Part shown: piece after piece, positions 5,010-11,683 of the stretch | How the letters are laid out: the number at the start of each line of letters is the position of its first letter | Numbering within the stretch: position 1 is the first letter of the stretch | Assembly: GCA_009785705.1 (NCBI GenBank) | Contig: WQVS01000038.1 | Coordinates: forward strand, 1-11,789 | Direction: 5' to 3' | Length of the DNA: 11,789 nucleotides | Origin: Coriobacteriia bacterium | Lineage (GTDB): Bacteria > Actinomycetota > Coriobacteriia > WRKU01 > WQUG01 | The notes under the pieces: model-generated | Seen by the model: only the letters and a program-made list of their open reading frames with translations | What the model was told of the DNA's origin: nothing | Databases searched by the model: none | Translations under genes and position numbers: made by a program

Positions 5010-7778
5010 ATGGCAAAATTACTAGCGTCTATCTTTTCTTTCGGAGAAGGCAAGGCACTTGCAGATTACGAAAAGAAAGTCAAAAGAATCAATGAGCTTG
5101 AGGAAAAATTTCAAGCCTTAGCGGATGAAGATTTTCCCCGCATTACTGAAGAATTCAAGCAACGTGTAAAAGATGGCGAATCTTTGGACGATTTGATTTT
5201 CGAAGCTTTCGCAGCTGTTCGTGAGGGCTCAAAACGTGCATTGGGCATGCGTCACTATGATGTTCAGCTCATTGGTGCCATGGTTCTTCATGACGGAAAA
5301 ATTGCAGAAATGAAAACGGGTGAAGGTAAAACTCTTGTTGCAACTGCAGCTGTATATCTAAATGCTTTAGCAGATAAAGGTGTTCATGTAGTAACAGTAA
5401 ATGACTATCTGGCCAGCCGTGATGCGGAATGGATGGGTAAACTCTACAACTTTATGGGTCTTGAGGTGGGTGTTGTTGTTGCTCAAATGCCTCCAGCCTT
5501 GCGTAAGCCCGCTTACACTGCCGATGTGACCTATGGTACGAACTCTGAATTTGGCTTTGACTATCTGCGCGACAACATGGCGACTCGCTCTGAAGACCGC
5601 GTTCAGCGTGGACACAACTTTGCCATCGTTGACGAGGTTGACTCTATCCTTATTGATGAAGCTAGAACACCTTTGATTATCTCTGGTGCGGGAACAAAGT
5701 CTGCAACCACTTATAAAGACTTTGCAAAAGCGGTTGTAAAGCTTAAAGAAGATGAGGACTTTGACCTAGACGAAGCGAAGCGCACCTGTGCACCTACTGA
5801 ATCTGGTATCTCTAAGATTGAACGCATGCTGAGCATTGATGATATCTACATGGATCCATCAGGTCAGATGGTAAATCATCTGCAGCAATCCTTGAAGGCG
5901 CAATTCTTATTTAAGCGCGATGTTGACTACATGGTAAAAGATGGCGAAGTTCTGATTGTAGATGAATTTACAGGTCGTCCCATGGTTGGTCGTCGCTATT
6001 CAGATGGTCTACATCAGGCCATTGAAGCAAAAGAGCGTGTAAGTATTCGTGAAGAAAATCAAACCCTTGCGACAATCACTTTGCAAAACTACTTTAGAAT
6101 GTATGACAAGCTGTCAGGAATGACAGGTACAGCGGTAACTGAAGACAAAGAATTCCGCGAGATTTACAAACTACCTGTAATGGTAATTCCGACGAATATG
6201 CCCATGGTTCGCGAAGATCGTGTTGACCTTGTCTATCGCAATGTTGAGACAAAGTACAATGCAGTAGCTGATCTGGTGGCTGAATGTCACGAGAAGGGTC
6301 AGCCTGTTCTTTTGGGTACTATTTCGATTGAGCATTCAGAGTATCTGTCCTTCTTGCTGAAGAAACGCGGAATTAAACATAATATCCTTAACGCAAAATA
6401 TCATGATAAAGAAGCGCTTATCATTGCTCAGGCTGGTCGTTTGGGTGCGGTAACTATTGCAACCAACATGGCGGGTCGTGGTACTGACATATTGCTAGGG
6501 GGTAACCCTGACAAACTGGTAGATCAATTCCTGCATACAGCAGGCGTTGACCCTGAAGAGGCCACAGATGAAGAGCGCGAAAGTGCGCAGAAAAACGCAA
6601 AGGAAGAATGTGCGTCAGAGCGCAAACAGGTAATTGAGGCTGGTGGACTTGCTGTTATCGGTACCGAGCGCCACGAGGCACGTCGTATCGATAATCAGTT
6701 GCGTGGTCGTAGTGGTCGTCAAGGTGACCCAGGAATGTCGCAGTTTTATCTGTCGTTAGAAGACGATTTAATGCGTCTATTTGGCGGAGATCGCATGCAG
6801 CGCATTAGCGAAATGATGGAAAGTGCTGATGTGCCTGACGACATGCCTATTGGTGCAAAGATGGTGGCAAAGTCAGTAGAAGGTGCTCAGCGCAAGGTAG
6901 AACTTATGAACTTTGCCTCGCGTAAACACGTACTGGAATACGATGACGTCATGAATAAGCAGCGTGAAGTAATTTATGCAGAACGCACGAAGGTTCTTGA
7001 CGGAAAAGATATTCATGACCAGGTAGAATTTGCCACTACCAAGATTATTGACTTGGCAATAAAGGAATACTGTGGTGACGAAAAGTCAGATTCTGCGACT
7101 TGGGACATTGAAGCCCTGTCAAGATGGTTCCAGGATTTCACCGGCATTCGTGCAGGAGACACGCGTAAAGCTTTGGGGGATACAGCAAGTATAGCTGAAT
7201 GTTCAGAGATTCTTTCTGAAGCGGCTAAGGCAAAGTATTCCGAAAAAGAAGAACTTTTAGGACCAGATAATGTGCGTGACCTAGAGCGCCAGGTTATGCT
7301 GCGAATCCTAGACACACGCTGGATGAGTCACCTTGAAGAAATGGACTACCTCAAAGAAGGTATTGGCATGCGTGCCATGGGTCAAAGAGACCCGAAGGTT
7401 GAATACAAAAATGATGCTTATGAAATGTTTATTGGCTTAGTTCAGTCTATTGACGAAGACTTCGTAAAAACACTCATGCACATCAACGTGGTTGTAGAAC
7501 CCCAGCAAGAATCACCAGCTTTCTTGCGTGGAGCCAGCTATTCTGCACCACAAGAAGCAGGAGGCGGAGGAGCCGTGAGCGCAGCGGCTGCAGCAGCAAC
7601 TGAAGGCATGGGACCAAGTTCTGGTGATATACAGGCTGCAGCAAGTGCCGCTGGTGGCGGAAAAGTAAAGACTGTCAAAAAAGATAAGGACGACGCTTTT
7701 GCAAATGCAGGCCGTAACGATCCTTGTCCTTGTGGGTCTGGACGTAAGTACAAAAAATGTTGCGGACAGCAGTCCTAG
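5010..7778 (+). CDS. secA: Preprotein translocase ATPase SecA
   Basis: Full-length 922-aa SecA, the motor that pushes Sec-dependent preproteins through SecYEG at the inner face of the membrane. Seen in order: the amino-terminal SecA start; Walker A MKTGEGKT (101-108); TVNDYLASRDAEWMG; GTNSEFGFDYLRDNM in the first nucleotide-binding domain; Walker B DEVDSILIDEART (from 208); the preprotein cross-linking region; LSGMTGTA; the second nucleotide-binding domain with TNMAGRGTDILLGGNP; and GTERHEARRIDNQLRGRSGRQGDPG. The helical scaffold/wing region carries RKHVLEYDDVMNKQREVIY. An Ala/Gly-rich low-complexity linker (about 832-890) leads to the C-terminal SEC-C zinc motif NDPCPCGSGRKYKKCCG (903-919), which in other bacteria binds SecB or ribosomes. 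Start ATG 5010 follows GAAGGAAAG. It has its own promoter, and prfB starts 28 nt after the stop, so the two are probably co-transcribed. Confidence 0.98.
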   Translation: MAKLLASIFSFGEGKALADYEKKVKRINELEEKFQALADEDFPRITEEFKQRVKDGESLDDLIFEAFAAVREGSKRALGMRHYDVQLIGAMVLHDGKIAEMKTGEGKTLVATAAVYLNALADKGVHVVTVNDYLASRDAEWMGKLYNFMGLEVGVVVAQMPPALRKPAYTADVTYGTNSEFGFDYLRDNMATRSEDRVQRGHNFAIVDEVDSILIDEARTPLIISGAGTKSATTYKDFAKAVVKLKEDEDFDLDEAKRTCAPTESGISKIERMLSIDDIYMDPSGQMVNHLQQSLKAQFLFKRDVDYMVKDGEVLIVDEFTGRPMVGRRYSDGLHQAIEAKERVSIREENQTLATITLQNYFRMYDKLSGMTGTAVTEDKEFREIYKLPVMVIPTNMPMVREDRVDLVYRNVETKYNAVADLVAECHEKGQPVLLGTISIEHSEYLSFLLKKRGIKHNILNAKYHDKEALIIAQAGRLGAVTIATNMAGRGTDILLGGNPDKLVDQFLHTAGVDPEEATDEERESAQKNAKEECASERKQVIEAGGLAVIGTERHEARRIDNQLRGRSGRQGDPGMSQFYLSLEDDLMRLFGGDRMQRISEMMESADVPDDMPIGAKMVAKSVEGAQRKVELMNFASRKHVLEYDDVMNKQREVIYAERTKVLDGKDIHDQVEFATTKIIDLAIKEYCGDEKSDSATWDIEALSRWFQDFTGIRAGDTRKALGDTASIAECSEILSEAAKAKYSEKEELLGPDNVRDLERQVMLRILDTRWMSHLEEMDYLKEGIGMRAMGQRDPKVEYKNDAYEMFIGLVQSIDEDFVKTLMHINVVVEPQQESPAFLRGASYSAPQEAGGGGAVSAAAAAATEGMGPSSGDIQAAASAAGGGKVKTVKKDKDDAFANAGRNDPCPCGSGRKYKKCCGQQS

Positions 7779-7806
7779 TTAGTTTTTGATTTTATCTTCG
7801 GGATTC

Positions 7807-8919
7807 ATGCTAGAGAACAGGGCAAATGAAATAGACGAATTGCGTCAACGACAGCTTTACTTGTCTAACCAATTGGCATCTGAACAAAAGCGTGCTGAGC
7901 TACTTGAACTAGAGAAGCTTGGCACGACTCCCAATTTTTGGGATGATCAAGCAAAAGCTCAAAGTGTTATGGGAAGGGCTGCCGCAATTCGTGACAACAT
8001 TGAAGCTTTTGAGCAGCTTACAGCGAGCTTTGATGACTTAGAGGTTGCTCACGAACTGTCTTTAGCAGAGGATGACATAGATCTTGCTGCAGAGGTTGAT
8101 AGTGAGATAAAGCGCCTTGATAGACAGATTAGTGATTTAGAAATACTGACATGGTTTGACGACGAACTTGATTCTGAGGATGCCATCGTTACCATCACCC
8201 CTGGCCAGGGTGGACTTGAGGCACAGGACTGGACAGGAATGCTTTTTCGTATGTACCAGAAGTATGCTGACAGGCGTGGCTGGAAGATTACCGTTCATGA
8301 TGCGCCAGCAGGCGAGGCGATAGGGCTTGATCGTGCTGTCTTCACTGTTTCTGGTCCTAATGCTTATGGCATGTTGCGCAGTGAAGTTGGAACGCATCGT
8401 CTGGTTAGGATTAGTCCTACCGATATTAAAAAGCGACGTCAGACGACTTTTGCAGGAGTCAGCATTCTCCCTGTATTGCCCGACGATATTGAAGTGGATA
8501 TCAAAGATGAAGATATTCGCATTGATGTGTTTAGGTCGAGCGGCCCTGGCGGGCAGAGTGTAAATACAACAGATTCGGCAGTGCGTATTACTCATGTCCC
8601 TAGCGGTATTGTCGTAACCTGCCAAAACGAAAAGTCGCAGCTCAAAAATAAAGAATCAGCCTTTTCAATTCTTAAAGCACGCCTTTATGAAGAGGAAAAA
8701 GCTCGCCGTGATGCAGAAATTGAAGAACTTCGTGGGCCTAAAACAAGCATTGCCTGGGGGACTCAGATACGAAATTATGTGTTGTACCCCTTCCAATTGG
8801 TCAAGGATGTAAGGACTGGTCTGGAAAAGGGAAATGTTGATGCTGTACTTGATGGAGACATTGACGATTTTGTCGTTACTTTTCATCAGTGGCGTGCAAA
8901 ACAATCAAGCGATACTTAA
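7807..8919 (+). CDS. prfB: Peptide chain release factor 2 (RF2), no frameshift site, S-P-T tripeptide
   Basis: RF2 recognises UAA and UGA and triggers peptidyl-tRNA hydrolysis. The frame can be opened at TTG 7786, but ATG 7807 (MLENRANEIDELRQR) fits the family start better; ribosome sites are weak for both. From the ATG the protein has 370 aa, close to the usual 365. The catalytic GGQ is intact (SSGPGGQSVN, GGQ at 248-250) and so is the domain-2 entry GQGGLEAQDWTGMLFRMY. The codon-recognition loop reads RLVRISPTDIKKRRQTTF. It aligns without gaps to other RF2s but has S-P-T (203-205) where S-P-F is canonical; the Val three residues before the Ser and the Thr ten after it are conserved. The early frame is continuous, with no CTTTGA slippery stop near codon 25, so the usual RF2 autoregulatory frameshift is absent, as in many actinobacteria. 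It lies in a secA-prfB-PHP run. Confidence 0.95.
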   Translation: MLENRANEIDELRQRQLYLSNQLASEQKRAELLELEKLGTTPNFWDDQAKAQSVMGRAAAIRDNIEAFEQLTASFDDLEVAHELSLAEDDIDLAAEVDSEIKRLDRQISDLEILTWFDDELDSEDAIVTITPGQGGLEAQDWTGMLFRMYQKYADRRGWKITVHDAPAGEAIGLDRAVFTVSGPNAYGMLRSEVGTHRLVRISPTDIKKRRQTTFAGVSILPVLPDDIEVDIKDEDIRIDVFRSSGPGGQSVNTTDSAVRITHVPSGIVVTCQNEKSQLKNKESAFSILKARLYEEEKARRDAEIEELRGPKTSIAWGTQIRNYVLYPFQLVKDVRTGLEKGNVDAVLDGDIDDFVVTFHQWRAKQSSDT

Positions 8920-8961
8920 AGCTTCATAGAACATAAATGGAAGAGACTGGCTAAAGTACCC

Positions 8962-9762
8962 ATGGAAAATCCGACAAGAACTGACAGATTAATAAAGGCT
9001 GACCTGCATGTGCATACGGTAGGCTCTGGTCATGGCTTCTCTACGGTAAAAGAGAATGCTGACGCTGCCGTAGAGATGGGCATGGAACTTATCGCACTTA
9101 CAGATCACGGTCCGAGTGTGCCACAAGGGGCACACAACTGGTATTTCTGGAACTTGAACCATGTTCCTGGCATTTACAAGAATCTGGTTATTTTACGCGG
9201 TTGTGAAGCAAATATTATTCCCGACAGTGACCCCTATGAGTCTCGCTGGGGAATTGATGTCGCAGACATTGTTGCGCGCAGATTGGATTATGTCACCATA
9301 GGTTTTCATCCGACAACGGGCTTTGATGAAGGTGATGAAGACAAAAACACTACTGCATTGATAAGGGCTATGCAAAATCCCTATGTCGATCAGTTCAATC
9401 ATCCTGGAAATCTAATAGAATTTCCTCTTGATGTTGATGCTGTTATTGCTGCAGCGATAGAATATAACGTAGTGCTAGAGATTAACAATTCTTCACTTAA
9501 TCCTTTGGGTGCTCGCGCTGGCAGTAAAATGCTTGAGATTAAATTCGCTGCTAAGGCTTATGCTGCTGGGGCTACGCTCTCGATTAATAGTGATGCTCAT
9601 CACTCAACGGGAATTGGAAACGTTGAACCAGCACTGAGCTATGCTAATGAGCAAGGTATTCCTAGCAGCGCCTTTCTCAATACGAGCGCGCAAGCTGTGA
9701 TTGAACATATTACAGCAAAGAGAGACAGACCACTTTTGGCAGCCAGTCAGGCAGATTTATGA
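8962..9762 (+). CDS. YcdX-type PHP-domain metal-dependent phosphoesterase
   Basis: A 266-aa cytosolic PHP (polymerase and histidinol phosphatase) fold closely resembling E. coli YcdX, a phosphatase with a trinuclear zinc site. Metal-ligand motifs seen in order: DLHVHT (14-19, H16 and H18), a further His in SGHGFST (H24), LTDHGP (H49), an Asn/His-rich GAHNWYFWNLNHVPG, the Glu in RGCEANI, GFHPTT, QFNHPGN, LEINNSS and INSDAHH near the C-terminus. All expected ligands appear present, so the protein is probably active; the substrate is unknown. ATG 8962 is 42 nt after prfB; a GGAAGAG lies about 20 nt upstream, further than ideal. Its stop overlaps the start of the next gene (ATGA at 9759-9762), so the two are translationally linked. 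Confidence 0.92.
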   Translation: MENPTRTDRLIKADLHVHTVGSGHGFSTVKENADAAVEMGMELIALTDHGPSVPQGAHNWYFWNLNHVPGIYKNLVILRGCEANIIPDSDPYESRWGIDVADIVARRLDYVTIGFHPTTGFDEGDEDKNTTALIRAMQNPYVDQFNHPGNLIEFPLDVDAVIAAAIEYNVVLEINNSSLNPLGARAGSKMLEIKFAAKAYAAGATLSINSDAHHSTGIGNVEPALSYANEQGIPSSAFLNTSAQAVIEHITAKRDRPLLAASQADL

Positions 9763-10406
9763 GCGAAGAAAAACGAAAGCTTAGCGAAGAGCACGATCCA
9801 GCCCCTCATGTAGATAGGGGAGATACTATCGTGAGCACTTTTCTTGAAGCTGGGGAAAAGCATGATGACCAAGAGTTAAGGCGCTCTGGGGCAAAGAATA
9901 AGAATAAGTATGCTAAGGCAAAATCATGGATGGACTACTGGGATGACCGCCAGGCAATCTACCAGGCACAAGCTGTAGAGAACATTGAAACCTACGAGCC
10001 AACTGCGCTTGAAAGATTGGTTGCTCTACTTGCTTACGTTCCTCTTTTTGTCTTCTTTATCCCCATGGTTAACATACTGCTTTTCAAAAAGGAGGGAAGA
10101 TCTCTTTTTGTTCACTTCCACACAAAGCAGGGCTATAATTTGATGATAACGAATTTCTTCCTTATTATCGTTTATGGTTTAGTTCTCTTCATGTTTCATG
10201 TGTTCTTGGCAGATCCTGTCGAAAACTTTAGTCATGTACGAGCTTATCTTACTTACACGCAGGGCTGGAACAGTCAAATAGTTTTCTGGTTCCTAGGTCT
10301 AATCTGGGCATTTCCTCTTTACCTTATGAGTGCGGGACTTTCTAGAGCATCACAGGGAGAATGGAAGCCACTTCCCCTGATCGGCAAAGACATGTTAGCT
10401 GATTAA
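9759..10406 (+). CDS. Three-helix membrane protein with charged N-terminal region, Tic20/DUF4870-like tail
   Basis: A 215-aa protein whose first 80 residues are highly charged and probably disordered (many E, D, K, R). Three hydrophobic segments follow: about 86-109 (LVALLAYVPLFVFFIPMVN), 127-151 (NLMITNFFLIIVYGLVLF) and 172-194 (SQIVFWFLGLIWAFPLYLM). The loop LFVHFHTKQGYNL between helices 1 and 2 and the ending ASQGEWKPLPLIGK resemble the Tic20/DUF4870 group of small membrane proteins, in which an H-x-K-Q-G-like loop and a W-x-P-L-P-x-I-G ending are typical; this is family resemblance from memory, not a search result. There is no signal peptide and no enzyme motif. It overlaps the upstream phosphoesterase gene by 4 nt, so both are probably made from one mRNA. 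Function unknown. Confidence 0.8.
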   Translation: MSEEKRKLSEEHDPAPHVDRGDTIVSTFLEAGEKHDDQELRRSGAKNKNKYAKAKSWMDYWDDRQAIYQAQAVENIETYEPTALERLVALLAYVPLFVFFIPMVNILLFKKEGRSLFVHFHTKQGYNLMITNFFLIIVYGLVLFMFHVFLADPVENFSHVRAYLTYTQGWNSQIVFWFLGLIWAFPLYLMSAGLSRASQGEWKPLPLIGKDMLAD

Positions 10407-10455
10407 CAATATTTTCTTCTTGTAACTTAGCACGTAAGTCTTAAATGGAGTTAGA

Positions 10456-10499
10456 GATGCAGGACTTCTGCATAAAGGCATCTTGATATTCATAATATC
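10456..10499. repeat. Small inverted repeats between the housekeeping run and the accessory promoter
   Basis: ATGCAG-gactt-CTGCAT (10457-10473) forms a 6-bp hairpin, with an alternative GATGC/GCATC pairing (10456-10460/10478-10482); its tail has only scattered T, so at best it is a weak terminator. GATATT-cat-AATATC (10485-10499) is a perfect palindrome 15 bp upstream of the next -35, placed where an activator could bind. No gene is visible in 10407-10611. Confidence 0.45.
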
Positions 10500-10514
10500 T
10501 ACATAAATTAATTC

Positions 10515-10544
10515 TTGACAATTCGCAAAAAAAAAAACGATAAT
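10515..10544 (+). promoter_or_regulatory. Strong promoter with an 11-A homopolymer in its spacer
   Basis: The -35 TTGACA (10515-10520) is a perfect consensus and the -10 GATAAT (10539-10544) matches 5 of 6. The 18-bp spacer contains an uninterrupted run of 11 A (10527-10537). Loss of one A would give the ideal 17-bp spacing and gain of one or more would weaken the promoter, so slipped-strand mispairing could switch expression. Transcription would start near 10551 and run into the small ORF and secreted-protein gene. Confidence 0.75.
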
Positions 10545-10611
10545 GCTATTATGAAATTATGTCACATATACATATGTTGTGTGCCTATAATCTAAGGAGG
10601 GGTCCGCCAAT

Positions 10612-10707
10612 ATGCGTTTCTCGATTATCGCCAGTAAGGCGTTATTGCTTAAAATGGCATTCCATGAACCTTGGCGCTTAAGGTGTCGAGGCCTATCAAG
10701 CTTCTAA
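10612..10707 (+). CDS. Putative 31-aa small ORF with strong Shine-Dalgarno
   Basis: ATG 10612 follows AAGGAGGGG (10594-10602), the best ribosome-binding site in the window, at 9-11 nt. The frame runs 31 codons to TAA at 10705-10707 and starts MRFSIIASKALLLKM. The peptide is basic (six Lys/Arg and one acidic residue), with a mildly hydrophobic first half; it is not a convincing signal peptide or membrane helix. It lies about 60 nt after the predicted start from the poly-A promoter and 70 nt before the secreted-protein gene. It could be a leader peptide controlling the next gene, a small functional peptide, or the remains of a longer gene. I do not recognise it. Confidence 0.45.
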   Translation: MRFSIIASKALLLKMAFHEPWRLRCRGLSSF

Positions 10708-10740
10708 CATTCTAGCGCATATCTTAGTAGATCTTAGCAG
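10703..10740 (+). repeat. Short tandem repeats upstream of the secreted-protein gene
   Basis: ATCTTAGTAG and ATCTTAGCAG (10721-10740) are adjacent 10-bp copies with one mismatch. Related TCTAAC (10703) and TCTAGC (10711) precede them, giving four TCT(T)A units at 8-11 bp steps. Head-to-tail spacing near one helical turn is the pattern bound by SARP-type and OmpR-type regulators. No good -10 follows, so the role is unclear. Confidence 0.4.
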
Positions 10741-10763
10741 AATTGGATGATTGTCTCATTTCG

Positions 10764-10780
10764 AAAGGGGTAAGACCATC
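10764..10780 (+). promoter_or_regulatory. Shine-Dalgarno placed before an ATC codon
   Basis: AAAGGGG (10764-10770) is followed after 7 nt by ATC-AAG-AAT. At this spacing ATC (10778-10780) would be the initiation codon. AUC starts are very rare, so this is either a weak start, a mutated ATG, or a sequencing difference. Confidence 0.5.
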
Positions 10781-11182
10781 AAGAATTCGGTGAAAATTTG
10801 CGTAGTTGCGATTATGGTTCTGATGCTTACGGTTCCATCGGTAGCTTTGGCGACTTCTGTGACCGCGACCTTTAATGGAAGTCGTACTAGTTCAGTTACA
10901 ATCGGAGGACTTCTTCGAGGATGGAATCATGGGAGGATGCGTGTTCAGAATACGAGCAGTAATAGAGCTATTTTTCATCTGAGAACTATGTGTCCATCTC
11001 AACTTGTTCAGGGAACTATTCACGATCAAGTTGTTGGAGGAACCTCAACCCAAACGTGGAGAGCATATCAACGCTCTTTACACATAACACCAAACATGTC
11101 TGGCTGGAGAACGATTGTTGCGCCGCAAACGGCTGGGCGGACTATCACTGGTTCAATTGGAGTTCAAGGACAACAAAGGTAG
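10778..11182 (+). CDS. Secreted, highly cationic arginine-rich protein of unknown family
   Basis: I do not recognise a family. Read from 10778 the product has 134 aa: a typical Sec signal peptide of 25 residues (basic KNSVK, hydrophobic VVAIMVLMLTV, cleavage after SVALA) and a mature part of 109 aa starting TSVTATF. The mature part has 11 Arg, no Lys, no Glu and a single Asp, three Trp (GWN, TWR, GWR) and one Cys, with Ser/Thr/Gly-rich stretches suggestive of beta strands. There is no sortase motif, lipobox or membrane anchor, so it should be released. Start is uncertain: TTG 10751 gives 143 aa but puts the Shine-Dalgarno inside the gene, GTG 10790 is too far from it, and ATC 10778 is ideally spaced. 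A strong hairpin follows, then a membrane protein. The strong charge and context suggest a bacteriocin-like or adhesive role, but this is inference. Confidence 0.65.
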   Translation: MKNSVKICVVAIMVLMLTVPSVALATSVTATFNGSRTSSVTIGGLLRGWNHGRMRVQNTSSNRAIFHLRTMCPSQLVQGTIHDQVVGGTSTQTWRAYQRSLHITPNMSGWRTIVAPQTAGRTITGSIGVQGQQR

Positions 11183-11189
11183 GTCATTG

Positions 11190-11221
11190 AGGAGCTGCAC
11201 TCTACTTTCAGTGCAGCTCCT
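11190..11221 (+). terminator. 12-bp perfect hairpin after the secreted-protein gene
   Basis: GGAGCTGCACT (11191-11201), an 8-nt loop and AGTGCAGCTCC (11210-11220), extended by one A-T pair, form the most stable hairpin in the window. It starts 8 nt after the stop. The tail TTCTGC has few T, so it may be a leaky terminator or an mRNA-stabilising hairpin that keeps the upstream gene more highly expressed than the downstream one. Confidence 0.65.
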
Positions 11222-11251
11222 TCTGCATCCTCGTGAATAAGAAGGCGATAC

Positions 11252-11683
11252 ATGAACTATCTCATTTCATATTGCTACCCATTGTTGAAGAGCTTTCTTC
11301 GCACGCGAAGTATTCTCGCTCTCTATTGCACTGGTGCGACAATAGCTCTTGGGATTTTATGTTTCTTTCTTTCTTTTGGATTGCATTCCGGGGGCTCTTT
11401 TTTATACATGCTCTCTGGATATCTCCCTTATGTGGCCGCATTTTTCTTTTTAATAAGTGCGACTATCTCATTTGAATTTTCCAAGCAGGTTTTTGAGGGG
11501 CAAAATGAAGACCTCTTTCGGACGAGGCGACGAGGTTTGGAACGAACCGTTTTTCCCACACTTCTGATTTTGATGACCCTCTGGAGCTTAACGCTTATGG
11601 TGTCTGTTGCGGCTATTTCAATTTTTGCATTCGCTTCAGGAGCGGTGACTGCACAGCATCTGAATGCTGATCTTGCCCCCTGA
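11252..11683 (+). pseudogene. Multi-pass membrane protein, probably truncated by an IS element
   Basis: ATG 11252 follows AGAAGGCG at good spacing. The 143 visible residues form an N-terminal membrane module: helices at about 20-43, 50-72 and 99-130, with a basic cytoplasmic loop (RTRRRGLERT, about 90-99) after a charged EFSKQVFEGQNED segment. The layout resembles the first half of ABC-2-type permeases or related transport proteins, but no diagnostic motif is present. The stop TGA (11681-11683) coincides with the likely left end of an insertion sequence (TGATCCTGTACCAC), so the natural gene probably continued and its stop is supplied by the inserted DNA. It may have been the transporter or self-protection partner of the secreted protein upstream. 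It could also be a naturally short gene. Confidence 0.55.

Noticed and set aside
8137..8625. 162-codon open frame on the minus strand inside prfB
   Set aside because: It lies fully antisense to a clear RF2 gene, has a cysteine/arginine composition typical of a reverse-frame artefact, and has no convincing ribosome site or domain.
10586..10591. Perfect TATAAT as a second promoter before the small ORF
   Set aside because: No -35 lies at suitable spacing, and a start there would begin within the Shine-Dalgarno sequence.
10990..11190. 66-codon frame overlapping the secreted-protein gene
   Set aside because: The overlapping frame with a signal peptide explains the DNA better; this frame has no start context or recognisable features.
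11233..11475. 80-codon frame overlapping the start of the membrane protein
   Set aside because: The 11252 frame has a good ribosome site and long hydrophobic helices; this one is a shifted reading of the same AT-rich sequence.
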